Below are positions 7,938 through 16,662 of a stretch of 64,000 nucleotides of DNA, piece after piece. The position numbers and the translations under genes were made by a program. Source of the DNA: Austwickia chelonae NBRC 105200 (lineage in GTDB: Bacteria; Actinomycetota; Actinomycetes; Actinomycetales; Dermatophilaceae); NCBI RefSeq assembly GCF_000298175.1, contig NZ_BAGZ01000008.1, positions 1-64,000 of the forward strand. Direction: 5' to 3'. Positions within the stretch are counted from its first letter, which is position 1; every line of letters begins with the position of its first letter. The notes under the pieces were generated by a model. That model searched no databases. It had not been told where the DNA came from and was given only the letters and a program-made list of their open reading frames with translations.

Positions 7938-8728
7938 ACGGCGCGGCCCCGATGGCCTTGGGCGTCAGCGCGCCCTACGACCTGTTGATCGCGCATCTGC
8001 TGGTCATGGTCCGGGTGCTCGCCTTCCTGGTGGTGGCTCCGCCGTTCAACGGCCGGACGGTGCCGATGCGGGTGAAGGGCGCGTTGGCGATGGCGATCTC
8101 GTTCGCGCTCGCGCCGACGGTGGCGGGCAGCGCCACCTTCCCGGACATGCCTTCCTTGGTGTGGGCGGTGACCTATCACTTCCTGACCGGGGCTTTCATG
8201 GGTTTTGTCGCTCTGGTGTTCTTCTCCGCCGTGCAGGCTGCCGGCGATCTGGTCGACCTGTTCAGCATGTTCACGATGAGTCAGCTGCTCGACCCGATGT
8301 CGAATACGCAGAGCGGGGTCTTCGGCCGGATCGAGTACTTGATCGGGACGACCCTGTTGGTGGCTTCCGGGGGTCATCTGGTGATGTTGCGCGGCTTGTT
8401 GACTTCGTTTCATCTGGCGCCGATGCATCCGCCGCTGTGGGGGGACGTCGCCCGGATGGGGGTGTCCAATCTGAGTACGTTCTTCGTGGCGGCCATGGAG
8501 ATCTCCGGGCCGATCGTGGTGGTGCTGGTCCTGGCGGATCTGGCGTTGGGTCTGGTCAGTCGGGCGGTTCCGAGTCTGAACATCTTCCAGCTGGCGTTCC
8601 CGGTCAAGACGGTGTTGACGGTGGCGCTGGCCAGTGTGGCGGTCTCCTTGCTGCCCAGCGCGGTGTCGATGTTGGTGGGCCGGGTGGTCGACGAGATGGT
8701 CCCGATCGATCGTTTCTTCGGGGGGTGA
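7934..8728 (+). CDS. fliR: Flagellar export gate protein FliR
   Basis: A 264-residue FliR, the single-copy gate subunit with six or so membrane helices. ATG overlaps the fliQ stop. Family features: VRVLAFLVVAPPFNGRTVPMRVK near the N-terminus, the central GDLVDLFSMFTMSQLLDPMSN segment typical of FliR, and SRAVPSLNIFQLAFPVKTVL near the C-terminus. flhB begins 6 bp after the stop, with a G-rich Shine-Dalgarno overlapping the stop codon. Confidence 0.95.
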   Translation: MNGAAPMALGVSAPYDLLIAHLLVMVRVLAFLVVAPPFNGRTVPMRVKGALAMAISFALAPTVAGSATFPDMPSLVWAVTYHFLTGAFMGFVALVFFSAVQAAGDLVDLFSMFTMSQLLDPMSNTQSGVFGRIEYLIGTTLLVASGGHLVMLRGLLTSFHLAPMHPPLWGDVARMGVSNLSTFFVAAMEISGPIVVVLVLADLALGLVSRAVPSLNIFQLAFPVKTVLTVALASVAVSLLPSAVSMLVGRVVDEMVPIDRFFGG

Positions 8729-8734
8729 GGGGCG

Positions 8735-9934
8735 GTGGCCGAGGACAAACACAGCAAGACCGAGAAACCCACGCCGAAACGTCGTAAGGAAGCCAAGGAC
8801 GAGGGCAATGTCGCCAAGACCCCGGATCTGTCGGCGTGGTTGACGGTCTTGGCCTTCGTGGCCTTGGGTCCGTACACGGTCGGTTCGTTGCGGGATGTCT
8901 TCACCGGTCTGTTCCGCGACGGTGAGTCGTTGATGAGGCGGCCCGACGTCCTGCAGTTGGAGCCGGTGCTGCTCTCGGCGATGTGGGGTTTCGCGAAGAC
9001 GGTGGGGCCTATCGCTTTCGCCTGCATGTTCCTGGGGGTGATGGGGCATGTCGTGCAGGGCGGGTTGAGTGTGTCCTCGAAACGGTTCAAACCGAAGTGG
9101 AAGAAGCTGAATCCGGGCCCGGGGTTGAAGAACATGTTCGCGATGCAGGGCATGTGGACCTTGGCGAAGACGTTGATCAAGTTCGTGGTCTTCGGGACGG
9201 TCGCCTACATGGTGATGACCGGCGTGGTCACGTCGATCACCGGTACCGGGGCCTGGTCCTTGTCGAGCGTGGCCTCGGTGGGCGCCGATTCGGCGATGAC
9301 GATCCTGCGGATGATCGCGGTGACCGGTCTGGTGATCGCGGCGGCCGACTGGATCGTGGAGAAGCGGCGGATCGAGAAGTCCTTGATGATGACGAAGGAC
9401 GAGATCAAACGGGAATCGAAGATGCAGGAGGGCGACCCGCACCTGAAGGGGGCCATCAAGGCGAAGCAGCGGGAGATGGGCCGTCGCCGCATGATGGCCG
9501 CGGTGGGTGAGTCGACGGTGGTCATGGCGAATCCGACCCATGTGGCGGTGGCCTTGTCCTACGAGACGGGTGGCGGCGCGCCCAAGGTGGTGGCGAAGGG
9601 CGCGGGCCATCTGGCGGTGCGTATCCGTGAGGAGGCGCAGGCCCATGACGTCCCGATCGTGCGTGATCCGATCACGACGCGCATGTTGTACAAGTTGTGC
9701 GAGGTGGATCAGGTGATCCCCCCGGACCTGTACGACGCCATCGCCCAGGTCATCGCCTTCGTCTTCTATCTGGACGAGATGGGCCGTGCTTCGGGTGAGC
9801 ACGACAGCCCGGTGGAGAACCCGTACGGCGAGGACCTCCCGGACGATCTCACCGATGACGCCCTGGGCATCCGGGGCCTTTCGGTGGAAACGGAACCGGA
9901 TGCCGGGGCGTGTCCTGGGGGCTCTCAGATCTGA
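8735..9934 (+). CDS. flhB: Flagellar export switch protein FlhB
   Basis: A 399-residue FlhB, which switches the export apparatus from hook to filament substrates. GTG start. The N-terminal tail KTEKPTPKRRKEAKDEGNVAKTPDLS is characteristic, followed by four transmembrane helices. The cytoplasmic domain contains the autocleavage motif Asn266-Pro-Thr-His (VVMANPTHVAVALSY), so normal self-processing is expected. Downstream it shows VPIVRDPITTRMLYKLCEVDQVIPPDLYDAIAQVIAFVF. The Asp/Glu-rich C-terminal tail of about 50 residues is variable. A 72-bp gap separates it from flhA, the largest gap in the distal part of the operon. Confidence 0.96.
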   Translation: MAEDKHSKTEKPTPKRRKEAKDEGNVAKTPDLSAWLTVLAFVALGPYTVGSLRDVFTGLFRDGESLMRRPDVLQLEPVLLSAMWGFAKTVGPIAFACMFLGVMGHVVQGGLSVSSKRFKPKWKKLNPGPGLKNMFAMQGMWTLAKTLIKFVVFGTVAYMVMTGVVTSITGTGAWSLSSVASVGADSAMTILRMIAVTGLVIAAADWIVEKRRIEKSLMMTKDEIKRESKMQEGDPHLKGAIKAKQREMGRRRMMAAVGESTVVMANPTHVAVALSYETGGGAPKVVAKGAGHLAVRIREEAQAHDVPIVRDPITTRMLYKLCEVDQVIPPDLYDAIAQVIAFVFYLDEMGRASGEHDSPVENPYGEDLPDDLTDDALGIRGLSVETEPDAGACPGGSQI

Positions 9935-10006
9935 GGGGCGGGTGCCGAATGGCAGGAGGTCAGCCGCCGGTGGGTCGTGGACGACCGTCTCCCCTCGTGA
10001 GGTCAT

Positions 10007-12055
10007 GTGAAGTCGAACCGTTTAGCTCAGGTCGGCGTACCGGCGCTCATCATCGGCATCGTCGTGATGATGGTCGTGCCGATGCCGGCGCTCCTGCTCG
10101 ACATGTTGTTGGTGTTCAACATCACCTTGTCGATCCTGATCATGCTGGTGAGCCTGGCGGTGACGAAACCTCTCGATTTTGCGATCTTCCCGGCGTTGTT
10201 GTTGATCGCGACGTTGTTCCGGTTGGCGATGAACCTGGCGGCGACCCGGCTGGTCCTGTTGGACGGTTATGCGGGCAAGGTCATCGAGTCGTTCGGCCAT
10301 TTCGTGGTCGGTGGTTCTCTCGTGGTCGGCATGGTCATCTTCGTGATCCTGATGGTCATCCAGTTCGTGGTGATCACGAATGGTGCCGGTCGGGTCGCGG
10401 AGGTGGCGGCCCGGTTCACCTTGGACGCGATGCCCGGTAAGCAGATGGCGGTGGACGCCGACCTGAACTCGGGGTTGATCGACGAGGACGAGGCGCGGCG
10501 CAGACGTAAGGAGGTCGCCGCCGAGGCGGACTTCTACGGGGCGATGGACGGCGCGTCGAAGTTCGTGAAGGGCGATGCCATCGCGGCGATCGTGATCACT
10601 TTGGTCAACTTGATCGGTGGTCTGATCATCGGCGTGATGCAGCGGGGGATGGCCATCGGTGACGCGGTGTCCACCTATTCGCTGTTGTCGATCGGTGACG
10701 GTCTGGTCTCGCAGATCCCGGCGTTGTTGTTGTCGATCTCCACGGGTCTGATCGTGACCCGGGCGACGACCGAGAACGACATGGGCACGGATCTGTTGTC
10801 GCAGTTCGCCCGGCAGCGTCAGGCGATCATCCTGGCCGGCGGCGCGGTGATCGCGGTGGGTCTGGTTCCCGGGCTGCCGAAGTTGCCCTTCCTGTTGATC
10901 GGCGGTCTGGCGGTGTTGGTGGGCCTGCGGTTGCCGGCTGCCGGGAAGGAACCCGAGCAGGTCGAGGTGGAGCAGGAGCTGCCGCGGGAGCCGCAGAAGG
11001 ACAGCCCGATGGCCATCGCGCAGGACATGCGGGTGGAGCCGTTGGAGCTGGAGTTGGCCTACGACCTCATCGACCTGGTGGACACTTCCTCCGGTGGGGA
11101 TCTGCTGGACCGGGTCCGGGCTCTGCGACGCAAATTGGCTCAGGAGATCGGCATCGTGGTGCCGCTGGTCCGCACTCGGGACAATCTGGATCTGCCGCCG
11201 CGTCATTATGCGATCCGGGTGCACGGTGTGGAGGTGGCTCGAGGTCAGGCCCCGGCGGGCATGGTGCTGGCCATCGGCGACGAGTTGGAGGGCCTGCCCG
11301 GCATGGTCACCAAGGAGCCGGTCTTCGGCCTGGACGCCAAGTGGGTTCCGGCTGAACTGCGCGAACATGTGGCTCTGGCCAATGCCACGGTGGTGGACCG
11401 GTCGTCCGTGGTGACGACTCACATGGCCGAGGTGGTGCGCACCTATGCCGCGCAACTCTTGGGCCGCGAGGACGTGAAGATGCTGGTCGACATGGTCAAG
11501 CAGGACCATCCGGTGGTCATCGAGGAGTTGACTCCGCAACCGTTGACGCTCGGTGAGATCCAACGCACCTTGCAGGCGCTGCTCGACGAACGGGTGTGCA
11601 TCCGCGACCTGGTCCGCATCTTCGAGGCGATGTCCTTGCGGGCCAAGGTGAGTACTGATTCGGACGGCCTGGTCGAGGCGGCCCGGGGCGCGCTGGGTGC
11701 GGCGATCGCGATGGCTCATGCGTCGGACGGGCGTCTCCCGGTGATCACTTTCGACCCGATGTTGGAGCAGCGACTGTTGGAGTGTCTGCGAGCCGGGGAC
11801 GGCGGCATGTTCTTGATGCTCGACCCGGTGCTCTCGGAGCATCTGGCCTTGGAGGCGGGGCGGATCGCCGCGGAGAGCGAGGCCGCTGGCGACCCGGCGG
11901 TGCTGGTGTGCGCGCAGCCGCTACGTCTTCCGGTGCGCCGTCTGGTGGAGGCCACGTCGCCGCGTCTCCCGGTGCTTTCCTACGCCGAGCTGGGTGGCCA
12001 GCTCACGTTGATCACTGCAGGGGTGGTGAATGTCCAGGAAGTCACGGCGGCCTGA
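10007..12055 (+). CDS. flhA: Flagellar export apparatus protein FlhA
   Basis: A 682-residue FlhA, which forms the nonameric export platform. GTG start. The N-terminal half has about eight transmembrane helices and contains the FHIPEP signature (GRVAEVAARFTLDAMPGKQM, then AVDADLNSGLIDEDEARRRR) between helices, as in all FlhA/InvA proteins. The cytoplasmic C-terminal half binds chaperone-substrate complexes (MEVEPLELELAYDLI-type start of the domain, LGEIQRTLQALLDERVCIRDLVRIFEAMS, PVLSYAELG). The last 26 bp overlap the next gene. Confidence 0.96.
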   Translation: MKSNRLAQVGVPALIIGIVVMMVVPMPALLLDMLLVFNITLSILIMLVSLAVTKPLDFAIFPALLLIATLFRLAMNLAATRLVLLDGYAGKVIESFGHFVVGGSLVVGMVIFVILMVIQFVVITNGAGRVAEVAARFTLDAMPGKQMAVDADLNSGLIDEDEARRRRKEVAAEADFYGAMDGASKFVKGDAIAAIVITLVNLIGGLIIGVMQRGMAIGDAVSTYSLLSIGDGLVSQIPALLLSISTGLIVTRATTENDMGTDLLSQFARQRQAIILAGGAVIAVGLVPGLPKLPFLLIGGLAVLVGLRLPAAGKEPEQVEVEQELPREPQKDSPMAIAQDMRVEPLELELAYDLIDLVDTSSGGDLLDRVRALRRKLAQEIGIVVPLVRTRDNLDLPPRHYAIRVHGVEVARGQAPAGMVLAIGDELEGLPGMVTKEPVFGLDAKWVPAELREHVALANATVVDRSSVVTTHMAEVVRTYAAQLLGREDVKMLVDMVKQDHPVVIEELTPQPLTLGEIQRTLQALLDERVCIRDLVRIFEAMSLRAKVSTDSDGLVEAARGALGAAIAMAHASDGRLPVITFDPMLEQRLLECLRAGDGGMFLMLDPVLSEHLALEAGRIAAESEAAGDPAVLVCAQPLRLPVRRLVEATSPRLPVLSYAELGGQLTLITAGVVNVQEVTAA

Positions 12056-12563
12056 GCCGGAGGGTGCGGCAGGCGGCAAGAAGAAGCGTGGCCGTCGAGG
12101 ACGGAAGGGCGAGCCTGAGGTTGCGCGCGCGCACTTGGTGGTCGATCCGGGGCCGCAGGGGGTGCCTTTCGCGGTGGTCGTGGTGGTCGCGGCGTTGATG
12201 TCCTTGCCGACGGTGTCGATGTACATGTCGGGTGGTCTGCGTTTCGACGCGATGATGGTGCGGGTGTTGGCTGCTTTGGCGGTCTCCTGGTTGCTGTCGA
12301 ATCTGGTGTATGCGGTGTTTGATTCGATGCGGCCGAAGGAGGTGAAGGCGGTGGTGGAGCTGCCTCCGGAGCAGGCTTTCGACGTGATGACCGGGCAGAC
12401 GCCGAATCCGTTGACCGGCACGGTGGTGGGGGATGATCTTCCGGTGCGGGATCCGTATGCCTTGGATCCGGTGGAGCCGCCTGCGCCGATTCCTCCGGTG
12501 GATTCGGTGGGGCCGGTGGAGGAGCCGCCGGCGGCCGGGGAGAAGGGGAGCCCGGCGGCGTGA
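12030..12563 (+). CDS. Unknown membrane protein at the end of the flagellar operon
   Basis: 177 residues, not assigned to a family I know. A Lys/Arg-rich cytoplasmic N-terminus (KKKRGRRGRK) is followed by two predicted transmembrane helices (about 45-68, PFAVVVVVAALMSLPTVSMYM; and about 76-100, MVRVLAALAVSWLLSNLVYAVF). An acidic, Pro-rich C-terminal half ends in repeated PPV/EPP segments. ATG 12030 lies inside the end of flhA, out of frame, with GGGGTGG upstream, so translation is coupled to flhA. The position just before the operon terminator suggests a flagellum-linked role, but that is inference. Confidence 0.72.
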   Translation: MSRKSRRPEPEGAAGGKKKRGRRGRKGEPEVARAHLVVDPGPQGVPFAVVVVVAALMSLPTVSMYMSGGLRFDAMMVRVLAALAVSWLLSNLVYAVFDSMRPKEVKAVVELPPEQAFDVMTGQTPNPLTGTVVGDDLPVRDPYALDPVEPPAPIPPVDSVGPVEEPPAAGEKGSPAA

Positions 12564-12574
12564 TCTTCAAGGGG

Positions 12575-12615
12575 ACGGTGTGGGGCCCGGCGCTTCGCGC
12601 CGGGCCCCACACCGT
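12575..12615. terminator. Bidirectional terminator, perfect 19-bp stem
   Basis: Perfect inverted repeat with arms 12575-12593 and 12597-12615 and a TTC loop. It lies between the end of the flagellar operon and the convergent gntR gene. There is no T-run on either side, so it would work as a GC-rich, U-poor terminator for both directions. Confidence 0.85.
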
Positions 12616-12632
12616 TGGGGTGGTGTTTGTGG

Positions 12633-13283
12633 TCAGCGTCGTCGGGTGGCTTCGCGTCGGCTGGCTCGCATGTGTGCGCGGACGATGCTGAGTGCGGGGT
12701 CGAGGTCGCCTTCTTCGAGGAATCGGACGAGTCGTTGGTGGTCTTCCACGATCTCTTCCAGGTCCACCGGCAATTTGTGCGAGGTGGTCATGGTGATTCT
12801 TTTCTGGCGGTCTCGTAGCGCGGCATAAAGTCCGGTGAGATGAGCATTTTGGGCGGCTGCGACGATCGCGAGGTGGAAGTTGGCGTCGGCGGCAGTGAAT
12901 GAGGGGAGATCTTTTGCGCGGGAGTGTCGGGATTGCTCGGTGATGTTCTCCCACAGGGAGTCGACTAATTCTTGAGGTGCTCGATCACTTTCGGTGAGCA
13001 GTTTGGTGATGGCGAAGGTCTCGATGAGTTCCCGGGCTTCGGAGACCGAGGTGGCCTCGTTGGGGGAGATGGGGACGACGACTGCGCCTCGCTTGGGGTA
13101 GAGCTCGAGAAAGCCTTCTGCCTGCAGGCGGAGGAAGGCTTCTCGTACGGGGGTGCGGCTGACGCCCAGCGCGGTGGAGACCTGGCCTTCGGTGATGATG
13201 TCTCCACCGCCGAGTCTGCCGTCGATGATGCGCTCTCGTGTGTCGTGATAAGCGCGATCGGTGGCCGACATGTGTCGGTTCAT
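12633..13283 (-). CDS. GntR family regulator, FadR (FCD) subfamily
   Basis: A 216-residue transcription factor. The N-terminal winged helix-turn-helix (about 10-75) has the GntR signature (VSTALGVSRTPVREAFLRLQAEGFLELYPKRGAVV). The C-terminal all-helical FCD domain shows metal/ligand-binding histidines and acids (ARELIETFAI, DANFHLAIVAAAQN, EDHQRLVRFLEEGD, HMRASRREATRR). I chose the ATG at 13283 because GAGAGGGGAAG lies directly upstream. Its target is not evident. It is a lone gene downstream of the SAP-like lipoprotein and may control itself or a distant sugar-acid or dicarboxylate pathway, the usual targets of this subfamily. Confidence 0.9.
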   Translation of the reverse strand: MNRHMSATDRAYHDTRERIIDGRLGGGDIITEGQVSTALGVSRTPVREAFLRLQAEGFLELYPKRGAVVVPISPNEATSVSEARELIETFAITKLLTESDRAPQELVDSLWENITEQSRHSRAKDLPSFTAADANFHLAIVAAAQNAHLTGLYAALRDRQKRITMTTSHKLPVDLEEIVEDHQRLVRFLEEGDLDPALSIVRAHMRASRREATRRR

Positions 13284-13632
13284 GCTTCCCCTCTCGTGCC
13301 TCGACCGTCCGCGCCCCATACCTTGAGCCGTTGATTCCCACGGTCTGTCAAGATTTTGTCGATAGATACGACGGTAGCTTTTTCGGAACCCTTTCGCAAT
13401 TCCGGCGCGTGCTGATAGAGTTTTTTGCCTTGAACGATTGACCTGTTTTGTCGATCAGGTATTTCATTTCTTATTGGTGGTCGGTCGTCCGACTTGTTGA
13501 CTTGTCGGAGGGCAAAGGCAGTGGGTGACGGGTCTGGGGGATGGTCGCGGTAGAGCGGTTCCTGGTGGCCGTGGGGCCTGGTGGCGCTGTCGGTCCGCTC
13601 CGGGCCGGGTGCTGGAGGCCTTGTGCGGCGAG
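13284..13632. promoter_or_regulatory. AT-richer upstream region of gntR with a candidate operator
   Basis: A 349-bp gap without a credible gene. It is clearly richer in A/T than its flanks between 13340 and 13500. A short inverted repeat GTCG-n7-CGAC at 13358-13372 lies about 75 bp upstream of the gntR start and could be an autoregulatory site; a second GTCGAT occurs about 95 bp further upstream. The arms are only 4 bp, so this is weak. Confidence 0.3.
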
Positions 13633-15210
13633 TCAGCAGGAGGTCTGGCGTTGTTCGGGTGCTTTGCTGTTGAGCAGGTAGTCGTCGACCGTCCGGTCGA
13701 CGCAGGTGTTTTTCTTCGGGTATCCGGAGCTGACGTGACCTTCGTGCCGGATGTGGCGGGAGTGGTCGAGTTGTTGGGCGAGCCGTTCGGACCATGCGTA
13801 GGGGAAGATGGGGTTCTGGGGGGAGCCGACGATCAGGATGGGGTTGCTTCCACTGGCGGTGACGCGTTTGGGCGTCAGTTTGGGCGGGACCAGCCAGCCT
13901 TCGCAGACGGGGATCATTGAGAACGTATTTTCCCAGGTGGGGGAGGCTTGCATGAGCTCTTTCTCACCGGCCGTCTGCTCGTCCTCGGAGGGCATCGGAG
14001 AGTCTCGGTTCAGACATTCCACTGCGTGTGCGGTCTGGTCGTCGCCGGATGGGTAGCGGCCGTCCTTCCGGCCGACCCAGGCGGCGGCGATCTGGAACAG
14101 CGAGGTCCCGTCACCCTGTTGGGCTGCCCGGATGGCTTCGGTCAGCGGGTTCCACCGTTCCGAGGACAAGATCCCGGCGAAGACGGCGATGAGCGCCCAC
14201 CCTTCGGTGAGTTCTTTCACCCGCGGGTCGTTTCTGACGGGGAGCGGTTCCTTCTCTCTGAGGGTGACGAAATTTTTCAGCTGCGCGGACACCGCTGCGG
14301 GGGAGCTGCCGAGCGGGCAGTTGCCTTGGGTGATGCAGTGGCGGGCGTAGTCCTGGGTGTTTTTTTCGCGTGCTGCGGCGGTGGCGAGGATGATCTCTTT
14401 GTTGGTCAGGTCCGGGGGAATTGCCAGGTCGAAGACGAAACGGCCGACATATGTAGGGAAGAGGTCGGCGTAGATCGTACCCAGGTAGGTGCCGTAGTCG
14501 AGCCCTAGATAGTTCAGTTGTTTTTCGCCCATGACAGCTCGGGCGATGTCCATGTCTTTGGCCGCGTCGAGTGCGGAGACGTGGGGCAGGACTTTGGGGT
14601 ATTTATTCTTGCAGGTTTGGGCGAATTTGGCGTAGATGTCATTGCCGATGCGCGCTTCTTCTTCAGTTTCCGGCGTGGGGTCGCTCCCGTAGCGGAAGTC
14701 CATGTCGGCGTCGTCGAGGCAGATGATGGGGTTGGACTGGCCGGTTCCGCGGTGGTCTATTTCGACGATGTCGTAGGCCTTACGCACTTCCGGAGTGACA
14801 TTACTGTCGACTTCTTTCAAGAATTTGAGACCGGTGATGCTGTTGATGCCATTGCTTGCGAAGAGTGTGCCGCGTGCGCTGCCGGTGGCGGGCGCTTTCC
14901 GTACCCGAAGTTTCAGGGTTTCTCCGAGGGGATCGCTGTAGTCGATCGGTACTTCTATCCACCCGCATTGAAGATTGTCACATTTCTCCCACGACAGTGA
15001 CTGTGAGTAGAACTTCGCGAGGTTCTCCGAGCCGGTGGGCGGGTTTTGTGTGGTGTGCTGCTTCCCGCGCGCCGTGCCCTCCGATGACATGGTGGTCAGG
15101 AGGGAGGCTGGTATGCACCCTGCGGTGGACAGGGTCAGGGCGGTGGCGAGAGCGGCAGCCCTGACGAGATGTGGTGCCCGCCGGCGCGGGCTGGATGAGA
15201 TGTGGTCCAT
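13633..15210 (-). CDS. SAP-type hydrolase-fold lipoprotein lacking the catalytic Ser (pseudoenzyme)
   Basis: A 525-residue member of the SAP/tripeptidyl-aminopeptidase alpha/beta-hydrolase family. ATG 15210 follows AGAGGAG. The N-terminus is a lipoprotein signal with lipobox LSTAGC (Cys about 32). The fold is recognisable (WEKCDNLQCGWIEVPIDYSDP, VEIDHRGTGQS, LNYLGLDYGTYLGTIYADLFP, CVDRTVDDYL). The nucleophile elbow reads G-L-D-Y-G-T: Asp238 (GAC) replaces the serine. The oxyanion motif NPGGPG is replaced by SNGINS, and the catalytic Asp position is Asn466 (QNP). His492 remains. The reading frame is intact, so this looks like a conserved non-catalytic lipoprotein rather than a decayed gene. 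A partial homologue with an intact Ser lies at 1-1432. Confidence 0.85.
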   Translation of the reverse strand: MDHISSSPRRRAPHLVRAAALATALTLSTAGCIPASLLTTMSSEGTARGKQHTTQNPPTGSENLAKFYSQSLSWEKCDNLQCGWIEVPIDYSDPLGETLKLRVRKAPATGSARGTLFASNGINSITGLKFLKEVDSNVTPEVRKAYDIVEIDHRGTGQSNPIICLDDADMDFRYGSDPTPETEEEARIGNDIYAKFAQTCKNKYPKVLPHVSALDAAKDMDIARAVMGEKQLNYLGLDYGTYLGTIYADLFPTYVGRFVFDLAIPPDLTNKEIILATAAAREKNTQDYARHCITQGNCPLGSSPAAVSAQLKNFVTLREKEPLPVRNDPRVKELTEGWALIAVFAGILSSERWNPLTEAIRAAQQGDGTSLFQIAAAWVGRKDGRYPSGDDQTAHAVECLNRDSPMPSEDEQTAGEKELMQASPTWENTFSMIPVCEGWLVPPKLTPKRVTASGSNPILIVGSPQNPIFPYAWSERLAQQLDHSRHIRHEGHVSSGYPKKNTCVDRTVDDYLLNSKAPEQRQTSC

Positions 15211-15305
15211 GGCTCGCTCCTCTGCGGCACTGTTTTCGCAGATGAGAGTAGCCGCGTTCAGAGAATTTCCTGGTTTGCTCTGCGGTTGTGGGGAATTGCG
15301 CTCTG

Positions 15306-15710
15306 TCAGTGTTGGCTGATCGCATTCCCCCGTGCCCGCTGTCCGCCACGACCGACGAAGAAGAGCTTCGTCCTCGCATGCTTGCGGGCGCACTCGCCCA
15401 GCAGGCGCAGCACGTGCGACGGGACCGTCACCGTGCGCTTGCCCGCGTCGCAAGCCGCACCAGACAGCCAGAACGACGGCGGACCGGTAGCGGGGCGTGA
15501 CCGCTTCGACCAACCTGGCCACTTGCGCGAGGGCGCCGATGCCTTGCTCAGGGGTCTTGCGGTAGCCCGCACCGGGCATCTGACACGGGTTGCGGTCCAA
15601 GATCCCATCGTTGACGGCCATGCCCAGCACCGGCCGCAGGAAGGGGCAAGGCTGGCTGATCGACGTACGGCCTTCGTGAAGCGACTTGCCGTGCCAGGGC
15701 CGCACTACTG
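15306..15710 (-). pseudogene. Remnant of a tyrosine-type phage integrase, frameshifted
   Basis: Decayed coding sequence. On the minus strand, one frame reads LRPVLGMAVNDGILDRNPCQ, MPGAGYRKTPEQ, then ALAQVARLVEAVTPRYRSAVVLAVWCGLRRG. This matches the core-binding/catalytic junction of actinophage-type integrases (family pattern: AVDDELIARNPC..KGAG and PPRYRALVLLAAFTGLRWGE). A shift to another frame then gives GKRTVTVPSHVLRLLGECAR and LFFVGRGGQRARGNAISQHW, resembling the following VTVPxxL...LVFxGxxGGPLRRxNF segment. The N-terminus, the catalytic Arg-His-Arg-Tyr region and the C-terminus are missing. The frame is broken around 15440-15470. Confidence 0.7.
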
Positions 15711-15759
15711 GTGGGGTGTGGGTTCAAACTGAACCATCGAGTTCTGCCTGCGGTCTGTG

Positions 15760-15972
15760 TTCACCTGGACCCGGTGCTTCTCCTCGTTGTGGATCGTCAA
15801 ATTACATGCCACGGAGTGGGGCTCTTTGCTAATCTGACAACGGTTGCATGGATCCTCTTGCTAATCTGCGCGGGCATGTTTCCATGCCCATAACTCACGT
15901 TTAATCCCTAACTTTCTTGGCATGTATGATCGCAAGGGTTTCAACTATGTTGATATGCTGGATTAGGCCACT
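15760..15972 (+). promoter_or_regulatory. AT-rich upstream region of the ABC transporter with repeats
   Basis: Low-GC region that probably holds the promoter of the following operon. A near-direct repeat CTCTTTGCTAATCTG / CTCTTGCTAATCTG occurs at about 15822 and 15855, and a perfect 7-bp hairpin (GGGCATG 15872-15878, CATGCCC 15883-15889) follows. I could not place one clear -35/-10 pair. Confidence 0.35.
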
Positions 15973-16662
15973 ATGAGCGACGTGATAGTGAATATAAAAC
16001 AATTGCAAGTGTCCTACGGGTCCACGGTTGCTCTCAATGGGCTAGATCTCTCGATGCGGGCAAGCGACGGGGTGGTCGGCCTTTTCGGTCCCAATGGTGC
16101 AGGCAAGACTACGCTTACGCGAGTCTTGTGCAGTGATATTGAAAGATACTCTGGATCTGTATCTGTTCCAGCGAGGAAGGATGTCGCATACCTTCCTGAT
16201 TCACCGTACCTTTACCCCTGGCTGCGCGTCGTGGAGTGCATAGAGTTGTTCGAGCACTGGTACCCGGATTTCAGAACGGACGTTGCGTGGCGTTTCCTGG
16301 AGGGGTCTGTCATTGACCCTAGGCGGCGCGTAAAGACCCTGTCTAAGGGCATGTCCGAACGACTCCATCTTGCCTTGACTTTAGCTAGGGAGCCTAGTTT
16401 ATATCTCATTGATGAGCCTCTTGCCGGAGTGGACCCACTGACGCGCGACCACCTCCTGAACATGGTTCAAGAATACAGGGCTCCGGGTGTTCCACTGCTG
16501 CTATGCACCCACTTGATCCAGGATGTCGAGCGCATATTCGACGCCGCAGTACTTGTCATCAATGGGCGCGTTGTTGCTGCCGGGACCACTGCGGAGCTGA
16601 AATGCCAGGAATCTGGCGGTTTGGAGTCGGTGTATAAGAAGGTGATTGGTCGCTATGAATAG
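15973..16662 (+). CDS. ABC transporter ATP-binding protein (low-GC, probably acquired)
   Basis: A 229-residue ABC ATPase. Walker A GPNGAGKTT (about 36-44), signature LSKGMSERLHLALTLA (a degenerate LSGGQ of the LSKGM type seen in ABC-2 style exporters), Walker B LYLIDEPLAGVD and the switch His in CTHLI are all present, so it should be active. It ends at a normal length. GC content is visibly much lower than in neighbouring genes, and codon usage includes many A/T-ending codons (ATA, AAA, TTA), suggesting horizontal gain. The permease starts before its stop (8-bp overlap), so the pair forms one exporter. The substrate is unknown. Confidence 0.9.
   Translation: MSDVIVNIKQLQVSYGSTVALNGLDLSMRASDGVVGLFGPNGAGKTTLTRVLCSDIERYSGSVSVPARKDVAYLPDSPYLYPWLRVVECIELFEHWYPDFRTDVAWRFLEGSVIDPRRRVKTLSKGMSERLHLALTLAREPSLYLIDEPLAGVDPLTRDHLLNMVQEYRAPGVPLLLCTHLIQDVERIFDAAVLVINGRVVAAGTTAELKCQESGGLESVYKKVIGRYE

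Noticed and set aside
7676-10006. A 776-codon open frame on the minus strand
   Set aside because: Mirror of fliQ-fliR-flhB; very Arg/His-rich composition and no domain, while the plus-strand genes are unmistakable.
13525-13920. A plus-strand open frame downstream of gntR
   Set aside because: Overlaps the end of the SAP-like lipoprotein gene in antisense and has no recognisable features.
15700-15740. GGGTTCAAACT considered as a left attachment repeat of tRNA-Phe
   Set aside because: Matches only a few bases of a generic T-loop and not the tRNA-Phe 3' end.
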